This document shows positions 56,405 through 64,000 of a stretch of 64,000 nt of DNA, piece after piece; position 1 is the first letter of the stretch; the number at the start of each line of letters is the position of its first letter. The notes under the pieces were generated by a model, which worked only from the letters and a program-made list of their open reading frames with translations, ran no database searches and was not told where the DNA came from. The stretch comes from G963665595 sp963665595. GTDB taxonomy: Bacteria; Actinomycetota; Coriobacteriia; Coriobacteriales; CADBOM01. Location: positions 744,001 to 808,000 of the forward strand of contig CAXXJK010000004.1 of the NCBI GenBank assembly GCA_963665595.2, given 5' to 3'. A program made the translations under genes and the position numbers.

Positions 56405-56710
56405 CCGTATGCCCCCTTGTTCCATCAATAACAGAGCGAAGGAAATTACGTTATAAGGCATTATGTCATGGCATATAACGTAATGCTATAGTCGCGCGTT
56501 TTCCCGACAAAACTCTACGGATATAATCATAGCCGTAAATTCCTTAAGTGGAAAAATTTACCCAAATTATGGTGAACAAATCGTATGAATGAAAATGAAA
56601 AATTACCATCGTCTAAAATGACTAGATGGAATGCGACAACAAGTTTATGAGTTTGATTTTCTATTGAGGCAAGAAACTACCATCAGCCAAAAGAGCAAAA
56701 ACCATCTACC

Positions 56711-56749
56711 GCATTTGTAAACCATTTAACAAATTTGGTTTACAAATGC
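56711..56749. promoter_or_regulatory. BirA operator upstream of birA-bioY
   Basis: A perfect inverted repeat with 14-bp arms, 56711-56724 and 56736-56749. Its inner halves TTGTAAACC (56715-56723) and GGTTTACAA (56737-56745) equal the published BirA-box half sites; the spacer is 13 bases against the usual 14-15. A possible promoter (TTAACA 56726-56731, TATGAA 56750-56755) overlaps it, so bound BirA would block transcription. Confidence 0.88.
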
Positions 56750-56822
56750 TATGAACTGCTTTAAGGTAATTACTTACAAGATGCGATGGTAGTGCAGATA
56801 TCATGTCTCAAGGAAAGCAATC

Positions 56823-57794
56823 ATGAGTGTAAAAGAAGAGATAGTGAGAGTTCTCGAGGGCAACCGAGGCGTATTTATTTCAGGTGAAAAAATGGCAGAG
56901 ATGTTTGGGGTTTCGCGTGCGGCTATCAGCAAAGCGGTACGGGTGCTCCAAAAATCTGGTTATAGTATTCAAGCGATTCCCAACAGAGGATATGTATTGT
57001 CAGATGACACAGATGTGCTTTCATCGGGAGCAATAGAAAACTATTTGGGCTCGCATGTTTCAGTGTTTTCAGTCGAGACATATGATTCAGTGGGATCAAC
57101 AAATGACACCATTCGCTTACGCGCCCAAGGGGGTGCGCCTGAGTTTACCGTCGTCGTTGCTGCTACTCAGACCGACGGTCGTGGGCGGCGGGGACGATTG
57201 TTCTTCTCGCCTGTCAATAGTGGCCTTTATATGAGTGTGTTGCTGCGTCCGAAACTTCCTGTCGAAAAATCGTACCTCATCACTGCTGTTGCAGCTGTTG
57301 CTGTGTCTGAGGCAATTGAGGAAATAGCTGGCATGCCCGCGTCCATCAAGTGGGTCAATGATGTGTTTGTAGAAGAGAAAAAAGTTTGTGGCATTCTTAC
57401 CGAAGGAACGGTCAGTGTGGAGGCGGGAAGCCTTGAGTACGCAGTTGTTGGTATTGGCGTGAACGCATATATTCCTGCAAGTGGATTTCCCGATGAATTA
57501 GCAGAAACCGCCGGGGCGCTATTTACCTCTCGAGCAACCGATGCGCGCAATCGTCTTGCTGCAAGTATTTTGTTACATTTTGAAAATTACTATAGACATA
57601 TTTGTGAAAAGGAACTTATCGATGCTTATAAAGCACGTTCATTTCTCGTTGGCCGTAAGGTTACGGTGATTTCGGAGAAAAGCCAGCGGCTTGCTCAGGT
57701 TCATACCATTGATGATGATTTGAACCTTGTTGTTACCTATGAAGACGGAAGCTGGGAAGCCTTACATACGGGCGAAGTAAGCATTCATCTGTAA
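56823..57794 (+). CDS. birA: bifunctional biotin-protein ligase / biotin operon repressor
   Basis: 323 aa. An N-terminal winged helix-turn-helix (EKMAEMFGVSRAAISKAVRV, residues 22-41) is followed by the ligase domain with the biotinyl-AMP loop TDGRGRRGRLF and the catalytic Lys region SIKWVNDVFVEEKKVCGIL, and a small C-terminal SH3-like domain (LIDAYKARSFLVGRKVTVI). It attaches biotin to carboxylases and, as biotinyl-AMP complex, represses transcription. The BirA operator 75 bp upstream shows autoregulation together with bioY. Confidence 0.95.
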   Translation: MSVKEEIVRVLEGNRGVFISGEKMAEMFGVSRAAISKAVRVLQKSGYSIQAIPNRGYVLSDDTDVLSSGAIENYLGSHVSVFSVETYDSVGSTNDTIRLRAQGGAPEFTVVVAATQTDGRGRRGRLFFSPVNSGLYMSVLLRPKLPVEKSYLITAVAAVAVSEAIEEIAGMPASIKWVNDVFVEEKKVCGILTEGTVSVEAGSLEYAVVGIGVNAYIPASGFPDELAETAGALFTSRATDARNRLAASILLHFENYYRHICEKELIDAYKARSFLVGRKVTVISEKSQRLAQVHTIDDDLNLVVTYEDGSWEALHTGEVSIHL

Positions 57795-57846
57795 TTGATT
57801 TCTTGTATTACCTGCATGATTCTGATCACCAGAAAGAAAGATACCC

Positions 57847-58401
57847 ATGAAAACAAAAGATATAACATTGTGTGCTCTCTTCGTTGCCCTTATTGCTACG
57901 GGCGCCTTCATACGCGTTCCGATTCCATACATTCCCTTTACTCTGCAGATCACGTTTGTATCTTTAGCGGGTATTCTTCTGGGGAGCCGCAGGGGGGCGT
58001 TGTGCTGCCTTATCTATATGGTGCTGGGTTTGGTGGGTTTGCCGATCTTTACTCAGGGAGGAGGAATCGGCTATCTAGTACAGCCTACATTTGGTTACAT
58101 ACTAGGATTTATCATAGGAGCTTGGATTACTGGACTCATTGTTGAGTGCGTTGCAAATCCATCCTATGGACGTTTGATAGTAGCCTCGCTCGTTGGCATG
58201 AGTGTAATATATATATGTGGGCTTATCTACTTCTATTGCATTGCAAATTTCTATCTCACCATGTCGCTGAGCGTCTGGTATGTAGTTCTCTCGGGTTTTC
58301 TTGTTGTTTTGCCAGGCAATTTGGTGTGTATGTTTTTTGCTGCATATCTTGCGAAGCGACTGATGCCCGTTACCAGAAAAATAATCTCGTCAGACAAATA
58401 G
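57847..58401 (+). CDS. bioY: biotin transporter BioY
   Basis: 184-aa S component of a biotin ECF transporter with six membrane segments. The N-terminus MKTKDITLCALFVALIATGA and the internal IPFTLQITFVSLAGILLGSR and QPTFGYILGFIIGAW stretches match BioY. It follows birA by 52 bp and shares its operator. No EcfA/T genes are in the window, so it works alone or with a shared module. No biotin synthesis genes are seen nearby. Confidence 0.94.
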   Translation: MKTKDITLCALFVALIATGAFIRVPIPYIPFTLQITFVSLAGILLGSRRGALCCLIYMVLGLVGLPIFTQGGGIGYLVQPTFGYILGFIIGAWITGLIVECVANPSYGRLIVASLVGMSVIYICGLIYFYCIANFYLTMSLSVWYVVLSGFLVVLPGNLVCMFFAAYLAKRLMPVTRKIISSDK

Positions 58402-58519
58402 GAAGAAAAGCAATCTGAAGGCAAGCAAATAGTGGTTTTGATGCATACAAGCATGGACAATCCTCACTCAACAGGTAGAATATTCATGCAAAGAGGATAT
58501 GCCAAGGAGGAAGGGAACC

Positions 58520-59305
58520 ATGGAGATTACCCATGCCCGCACCTTTTGTTTCAGTCCCAACGGAACCACAAAACGAGTTTTAAACATTATTGCCGAAGCG
58601 CTACCATATGAAGTTTATCCCGTCGACATAACAGAATATTCGAAGCGAGATAAGGTCTACCATTTTGAGGCAGACGATCTGCTTATAATTGGTGCTCCTG
58701 TATATATGGGACGTACGTGTCAGACTGCGGTCGAACGTCTGCATCATGTAACTGGTGAGGGAAGCCCGGCACTTATAGTGGTCACCTACGGTAACCGTGC
58801 CTATGAGGATGCACTGGTGGAGTTACACGATGTTGTTTCCGATAACGGATTCAAGGTTATTGGCGCTGCGGCGGTGGTCACAGAACACTCCGTGTTTCCC
58901 GATATTGGCGCAGGGCGTCCCGACGAGGCTGACGCGGAAGAGATTATCGCGTTCGCTCACCGTTTCGCTGATCTGTTGGCGACTCGAGACAGTGATTCGC
59001 TCACTGAACCTTCTCTGCCGGGCAATCGTCCATACCGGAACCGTGGCAATCTGAATTTGATTCCATTAGCCGGTCACGCCTGCACGTCTTGTGGGCTCTG
59101 CGCTGCTGCCTGTCCGGTGGGGGCAATTCCGGTCGAAGACCCCGCTCAAACAGAGAAGAATCTTTGTATTGGCTGTGTTCGCTGCATGAAAATATGTCCG
59201 GTTAAAGCGCGCAAGTTCTCCGGCTTCATGTATAAGACGCGAGAGAAAATGATTTATTCGGTCTGCAAGGAACGCAAAAATTCTGAGTTTTTTCTCTCTG
59301 AATGA
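58520..59305 (+). CDS. flavodoxin-ferredoxin fusion (EFR1-type)
   Basis: 261 aa from the ATG at 58520 (MEITHARTFCFSPNGTTKR), nine bases after GGAGG. The N-terminal flavodoxin-like domain has the phosphate loop FSPNGTTKRVL and APVYMGRTCQTAVERL. The C-terminal domain holds two 4Fe-4S motifs, CTSCGLCAAACPVGAIP and CIGCVRCMKICPVKARK. This FMN plus 2x4Fe-4S architecture is the EFR1-family electron carrier of anaerobes. It follows bioY by 118 bp; no redox partner adjoins it. Confidence 0.9.
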   Translation: MEITHARTFCFSPNGTTKRVLNIIAEALPYEVYPVDITEYSKRDKVYHFEADDLLIIGAPVYMGRTCQTAVERLHHVTGEGSPALIVVTYGNRAYEDALVELHDVVSDNGFKVIGAAAVVTEHSVFPDIGAGRPDEADAEEIIAFAHRFADLLATRDSDSLTEPSLPGNRPYRNRGNLNLIPLAGHACTSCGLCAAACPVGAIPVEDPAQTEKNLCIGCVRCMKICPVKARKFSGFMYKTREKMIYSVCKERKNSEFFLSE

Positions 59306-59365
59306 GTTTTGTCGCGATTTGTCGGTTTCATGCACTATGCGCGAGGCCATCGTATTGAAATTGAA

Positions 59366-61771
59366 TCAGAGATAGCGTTCGTCTGGGTTGATGTCCTCTT
59401 CTAATACGACAACCTCATGACGATCATAGGGGCGTTGTGAAGTTGACACCTTAATGCCCTTGTCTTCTTCGGGAGAGGGTAATCGTTTAGGTGGGTTTTT
59501 AACGTGTCGCCTACCATTGAACAAATCCCGTAGCATACTCAATAGCTTTGAAAACACCGGTTCTCGTTTGTCGGGGTCTTCCGCATATCCGCTACGTACT
59601 ACGGCTTCATGTTTTTCAATAGCCTCTTTGATAAAGTATTCTTGGACGTTAAACACGTCGGCATCAGAGGGTATGGCCTCATAGAGCCCCTGAGGCGTAA
59701 GCAGGCGTGCCTTGACGTTATCCGCCAACTCAATCTCAAGGATGCGATAGACTCGTTCACGAAGATCTTCATCGAGTAGCGGAAACGCTACTTCAACACG
59801 TTTTTCAGTATTACGAGTCATGAGGTCTGCACTACCGAGATAAATGCCATACGTGCCGTTTTTGCCAAAACAATAGGCGCGAGCATGCTCAAGATAACGT
59901 CCTACGATTGAGATAATATGAATGTTATCGGTATAACCTTCAATTCTTGGCAATAGGCAGCATATACCGCGAATGATGAGATTTACCTTGACACCTGCTT
60001 GAGAAGCTTCAGAAAGCTTGTGTATAAGCTCAAGATCGGTGAGAGAGTTCATTTTGAACAGCAACACGCCTTCGCCGCCTGCTTTTACGAGATCTATCTG
60101 CTCATCAATCTTGTCAAGAAGCTTTGGCTTCAGACTGTACGGTGCTACCCAAAGTTCTTTGTAGGTTCCTTCGAGATTGCCAAGCGCCATATCATCAAAA
60201 AAGCGTGCCGCGTCTTCGCCAATACTTTGATTGGCAGTAATAAGAGAAAGATCAGTGTAGATAGTCGAAGTCTTTTCATTGTAATTGCCCGTGGCAACCT
60301 GAGTAAAATATTCCACACCCTTACTCGTTGTTTCTGTGATCAGACAGATCTTCGAGTGAACCTTATAACCCTCAAAGCCATACAGCACCTTACAGCCAGC
60401 CTCTTCAAATCGTTCAGCCCAACCGATATTAGCTGCCTCATCAAAGCGTGCACGCAGTTCTAACAACACCGTAACTTCGATACCGTTTTCAGCTGCCGCA
60501 ATAAGATATTCAGCGAGACGTGAAGTTGAAGCAAGGCGATACAGAGTGATCTTGATTGACACTACATGGGGGTTGATACTTGCTTCTTTTAACAGCTGCA
60601 AAAAAGGTTCCATGCTTTCATAGGGGTAAGAAAGCAGTATATCTTTCTTGCGCACCTGTGCCGAAATGGAGCGTTCAGGGTTTACGAAGCTTGAGTACTG
60701 CGGCGTGAACGGTTTGTAGAGCAACACATCTCGCTGATTTTTAGGGAGATGATCTTCGAGTGCATAGACATACGAAAAATCGATGGGGGAGTCAAACGAG
60801 AATATCTGTTTGCGCGAAATGCCCAGATGGGCGGCAAAGTATTCTGCAAATAGTTCTGACACGGACCCCTGCGCCTCAAGACGAACCGCTGCAAGGAATG
60901 TTCGTTTTCTCAAAATACGTTTCATATGGCGACGATAGTCGATATCATCAGCAAACTCGGCATCGGCATCGATGTCGGCGTTGCGCGTTACTCTGATGAT
61001 GGTGCTATCGGCTACTTCATACATAGAAAATATCTGGGGCGCATAATGCTGGATGACTGTTTCTATCAGTGTGTAATGAAGGTTATCCGGCGAAAGGCGT
61101 AAAACGCGTGGCGCATCTTTGGGAACAGGAATAATACCGATGAGCGCTTCTGCGGCAGGGGTCTTTGTTTTTTTCCCGCCGCTCTTTGCTTTTGCGATTT
61201 CTCGATCAAGCTTTATGCGATCGCTCTTCTTAAGGCTTTTGACATCCTCTTCGAGCTCTAGAAAAGTCTCTTGATCTGCCTTATGTTTCAAATGGACTGC
61301 TATATACAAACCGCAGTTTTCAAGATGAGGAAAGGGATGACGAGGATCGATGATCTGTGGGGAGAGAATGGGAAGCACAAAGCGAGCAGCATACGTGCTG
61401 GCATATTTCTTTTCCTTTGTGGGCAACTCATCCCACGTATAGCGACGCAAATTGTAATCACGCAGGCGCATCTCTATGTCTGCGAGCAGGGCATCACGTT
61501 TATGATAGAGGGGTCCTACGGATTCAAAGATAACGTCAAGCTGTTCAGCTGCTGTCATATTTGACTTCTGGTCGATCACTGGTTTTTTCAAGAGAGTCAA
61601 GTCGGTCAAGCCACCCACTCGAATCATGAAGAACTCATCTAGGTTTGAAGTATAGATGGAAACGAATTTGAGACGCTCATACAGAGGAACCGTTTCGTCG
61701 GCCCCTTCCATGAGTACCCGCTCGTTGAATCTCAACCAAGAAAGTTCTCTATTCTGGGTATACTCCGGCAA
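59366..61771 (-). CDS. ppk1: polyphosphate kinase 1
   Basis: 801 aa. Makes inorganic polyphosphate from ATP, reversibly. The N-terminus NRELSWLRFNERVLMEGADE and SIYTSNLDEFFMIRV are typical. The phosphorylated histidine lies in EGYKVHSKICLI near residue 470, and the second PLD-like half has HARAYCFGKNGTYGIYLGS and LMTRNTEKRVEVAFP. A C-terminal extension of about 60 charged residues follows the core. It is transcribed divergently from a PPK2-type gene, 149 bp away. Confidence 0.95.
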   Translation of the reverse strand: MPEYTQNRELSWLRFNERVLMEGADETVPLYERLKFVSIYTSNLDEFFMIRVGGLTDLTLLKKPVIDQKSNMTAAEQLDVIFESVGPLYHKRDALLADIEMRLRDYNLRRYTWDELPTKEKKYASTYAARFVLPILSPQIIDPRHPFPHLENCGLYIAVHLKHKADQETFLELEEDVKSLKKSDRIKLDREIAKAKSGGKKTKTPAAEALIGIIPVPKDAPRVLRLSPDNLHYTLIETVIQHYAPQIFSMYEVADSTIIRVTRNADIDADAEFADDIDYRRHMKRILRKRTFLAAVRLEAQGSVSELFAEYFAAHLGISRKQIFSFDSPIDFSYVYALEDHLPKNQRDVLLYKPFTPQYSSFVNPERSISAQVRKKDILLSYPYESMEPFLQLLKEASINPHVVSIKITLYRLASTSRLAEYLIAAAENGIEVTVLLELRARFDEAANIGWAERFEEAGCKVLYGFEGYKVHSKICLITETTSKGVEYFTQVATGNYNEKTSTIYTDLSLITANQSIGEDAARFFDDMALGNLEGTYKELWVAPYSLKPKLLDKIDEQIDLVKAGGEGVLLFKMNSLTDLELIHKLSEASQAGVKVNLIIRGICCLLPRIEGYTDNIHIISIVGRYLEHARAYCFGKNGTYGIYLGSADLMTRNTEKRVEVAFPLLDEDLRERVYRILEIELADNVKARLLTPQGLYEAIPSDADVFNVQEYFIKEAIEKHEAVVRSGYAEDPDKREPVFSKLLSMLRDLFNGRRHVKNPPKRLPSPEEDKGIKVSTSQRPYDRHEVVVLEEDINPDERYL

Positions 61772-61920
61772 TTGAAACTCCTCCCGTTTGCGCTTATTAT
61801 ACTATGTTCACCAAATGATACTGTGCTAAGGTAAGCCCTATGTAAAATATCCCCCATGAGCAGTAAATCTGTCCGCAAGAAACAGATAGCTGGTTTAGTC
61901 ATCAGAAAGGTTGGCGGCGC

Positions 61921-63783
61921 ATGCTCAATGCACTTGTATCTTCATCAAAGATGACCAAGGAAGAGTACCAAGAGCTTCATGCCTCGCAGACCAAAGAACT
62001 CATGATGCTTCAACAAAAAGCTATTCATGCCGGGATTGGTGTTGTGGCATTGTTTGAAGGATGGGAGTTAGCGGGCATTGGCGCACGCATGAGTGATCTT
62101 CTTGCCACTCTTGATGCGCGCGCAATCAATGTTCACACTACGGAACAAAAACTTCTCTCGTTGGTCGAAAGCGATCTGGTTCGCAGGGGATCAAGTATTT
62201 TGCAACCAGAACAAGTTATCTTTCCACCAGTTGGTAGATACAAGCAGCGGATAGATCCGAGAATACCGGTTTCAACGGGAGTTTTTCCGCTTATGGATGA
62301 GTTCTGGAATGCCCTGTGCCCTCGGGGAAAGATGACTCTTTATAACCGTGGATGGTACAGTGCGGCAGCGTATCGTCTATTTTATCTGCAACAGGCAATA
62401 GAGCACGCTTCGAAGAAGGAAGAAACGCGCTATCTGAGTGTTCACCTTGATAATCAGACGCAGGCCTATAAGGATGCGATTTTAGATTTTGAACGACAGT
62501 TGGTTCAAAGCGACTATACCGTTATTAAATTCTTTTTTCATCTGGATCAGAAGGAACAGGAGAAGCGTCTTAAGCAGCAGGCTTCTCGCATTGAGACGGC
62601 TCTTCACGTAAATGCTCAGAAACTGTTGCAGAACAAAGAGTACGCGACATTTTTCTCTCTCTACGATGAGCTTATTATCGATACAGAAGCACGCCAACCT
62701 TCTTGGATGACTCCGCTAGGCGATGCAGATGCACATCCTGAGTGGGTGTTTCTTGATGCTTTTGACGAGCGACGATGCAACGTGAAAATTTTTGACACGA
62801 TGATACAAGCGCTGCGCGATGCTCTTGACGTTCGGCAACGTGAAGCTGATCGTGAGGTTGTGCGTGCTCTTACAGAGAAAATCAAACCAAACACTGCTGA
62901 TCAGGGGGAGGCATCAGCGCAAGAGACTGAGGATCAGGATGAGGAGCCAGCGGCGACGCGCTGTGAAGAAGTACAGATTGAACCTCGCGCAGTGGTTGAA
63001 TCACGTATAGGAACTGCTCCTGCATCGTCACGATATCGACGGGAAGAGACACTGCTTCTTGAACATGTGTCGCATGATTTGAAGATTCGTGATGAAGATT
63101 ATGAGGTATGGCTCAAAGAGGAGCAGAAACGTCTCAATGATCTCCAACTGCATTGTCACCTCAAACGCATTCCCCTCATGGTAGCCTTTGAGGGTTGGGA
63201 CGCAGCGGGAAAAGGCGGTACCATCAAACGTGTTGCGCGGGCGCTTGATGCAGGAAGATATCACATTTTTACTTCGCCGGCTCCAACGGCCCTAGAACAG
63301 ATGCACCCATTTCTCTGGCGTTATTGGACACGTTTGCCGCGCGCAGGCAATGTTGCGCTATACGATCGTACTTGGTATGGGCGCGTATTAGTCGAACGTG
63401 TCGAAGGCTTGACACCTGAGAAAGACTGGCAACGCGCCTACGATGAAATCAACTGTTTTGAAGAACAGATGGTGTGCTGGGGCGCCGTGCTCGTGAAGTT
63501 TTGGGTCAATGTTAGCCCTGAGACGCAACTGACGCGCTTCAAGGAACGTGAGAGTGATGAATATCGTGCATGGAAGATAGGACCAGATGATTGGCGCAAT
63601 CGTGCGAGATATTCGGACTATATGGTCGCAGTTGACGACATGCTCCGTCTCACGTCTACAGAACTTTGCCCTTGGACCATTCTTGAAGCAGATGATAAGA
63701 AGTATGCACGCGTCAAGGCGCTACACGTTATCAACGAGGCAATTGAAGCAAAACTTGGTTTATTGGCACATCGTTTTGAGTGA
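61921..63783 (+). CDS. tandem-domain PPK2, polyphosphate:AMP phosphotransferase
   Basis: 620 aa with two PPK2 domains. The second (about residues 395-610) is complete: Walker A FEGWDAAGKGGTIKR, RYWTRLPRAGNVALYDRTWYG and the lid ERESDEYRAWKIGPDDW. The first (about 15-280) is degenerate: its P-loop reads FEGWELAGIGARM, without the lysine. This two-domain layout with an inactive N half is that of class II PPK2, which makes ADP from AMP and polyphosphate. A variable acidic linker (about 320-370) joins them. With ppk1 it closes a polyphosphate synthesis/use loop. The start is an ATG; the preceding GGCGGCGC is a poor ribosome binding site. Confidence 0.92.
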   Translation: MLNALVSSSKMTKEEYQELHASQTKELMMLQQKAIHAGIGVVALFEGWELAGIGARMSDLLATLDARAINVHTTEQKLLSLVESDLVRRGSSILQPEQVIFPPVGRYKQRIDPRIPVSTGVFPLMDEFWNALCPRGKMTLYNRGWYSAAAYRLFYLQQAIEHASKKEETRYLSVHLDNQTQAYKDAILDFERQLVQSDYTVIKFFFHLDQKEQEKRLKQQASRIETALHVNAQKLLQNKEYATFFSLYDELIIDTEARQPSWMTPLGDADAHPEWVFLDAFDERRCNVKIFDTMIQALRDALDVRQREADREVVRALTEKIKPNTADQGEASAQETEDQDEEPAATRCEEVQIEPRAVVESRIGTAPASSRYRREETLLLEHVSHDLKIRDEDYEVWLKEEQKRLNDLQLHCHLKRIPLMVAFEGWDAAGKGGTIKRVARALDAGRYHIFTSPAPTALEQMHPFLWRYWTRLPRAGNVALYDRTWYGRVLVERVEGLTPEKDWQRAYDEINCFEEQMVCWGAVLVKFWVNVSPETQLTRFKERESDEYRAWKIGPDDWRNRARYSDYMVAVDDMLRLTSTELCPWTILEADDKKYARVKALHVINEAIEAKLGLLAHRFE

Positions 63784-63804
63784 TCGACATCCGCACCACG
63801 GCTA

Positions 63805-64000
63805 CTATTTTGTCGATACTACCGAACCGCTCCGGGCTTTCAGTAGCGTTTGGGCAAATTCGACCCATCCATCGACAGTTCGTTTTGATGTGAAAAAGCG
63901 AGGAAACGTTGCAGATTTTAGCCAGTTGCAGTTTCGCTCAGCGTTAAGGCCATTGAGCATCGCAACAAGGCCGTCTACATAGCAGCCCATCTCAAGATCA
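63805..64000 (-). CDS. C-terminal end of a gene cut by the window edge, unknown
   Basis: The frame is open from the window edge to a stop at 63805 and ends in YVDGLVAMLNGLNAERNC and a TSKRTVDGWVEFAQTLL stretch. The composition looks protein-like and no obvious start is needed inside the window, so it is probably the end of a longer gene on the minus strand, convergent with the PPK2 gene. I do not recognise the family. Confidence 0.4.
   Translation of the reverse strand, partial: DLEMGCYVDGLVAMLNGLNAERNCNWLKSATFPRFFTSKRTVDGWVEFAQTLLKARSGSVVSTK

Overview
The window is a bacterial chromosome segment centred on the replication origin. The order rpmH-(oriC)-dnaA-dnaN-recF-dciA-gyrB-gyrA-tRNA-Ile-tRNA-Ala is the one known from Actinobacteria. 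The many Eggerthellaceae-type genes (12-TM LuxR regulators, Tat-exported FMN/FAD fumarate-reductase-like proteins, an NRAMP-related Mg2+ transporter) point to class Coriobacteriia, family Eggerthellaceae. Base composition is low for that family and falls further around the origin, so a small-genome, low-GC member such as Cryptobacterium or a relative is likely. This placement is inference.

Left arm (1-28.7 kb, mostly minus strand, i.e. transcribed away from the origin): a purine cluster, in transcription order purC, a coiled-coil membrane protein, purS, purQ, purL, a small lipoprotein, a class-B-like sortase, purF and purM (cut by the window edge). Next come an OmpR/HisKA two-component system, a frameshifted Tat lipoprotein, a cytidylate-kinase-like protein and purB. 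A magnesium locus follows: a structured leader, mgtE and an NRAMP-related transporter. Then 5-formyl-THF cyclo-ligase, a thioredoxin-reductase-like flavoprotein without a visible NADPH motif, ddl, rlmN and addA/addB.

Origin region (28.7-44.5 kb): parB/parA with two parS-like sites, each inside a perfect 34-bp palindrome; rsmG, khpB(jag), yidC, yidD, rnpA and rpmH on the minus strand from a near-consensus promoter; an AT-rich gap that probably holds oriC; then dnaA, dnaN, recF, dciA, gyrB and gyrA on the plus strand, followed by the two tRNAs.

Right arm (44.6-64 kb): an isolated LarA-family gene with richer base composition, a membrane protein overlapping a double-CDGSH protein, and an anaerobic-respiration cluster. 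In that cluster one 12-TM LuxR regulator and the neighbouring flavin reductase are both frameshifted, whereas an MFS transporter and two tandem 12-TM LuxR regulators are intact. Then birA-bioY behind a BirA-type operator, a flavodoxin/ferredoxin fusion, and a divergent polyphosphate pair (ppk1 and a tandem-domain PPK2). No rRNA, CRISPR array, transposase or prophage gene was seen.
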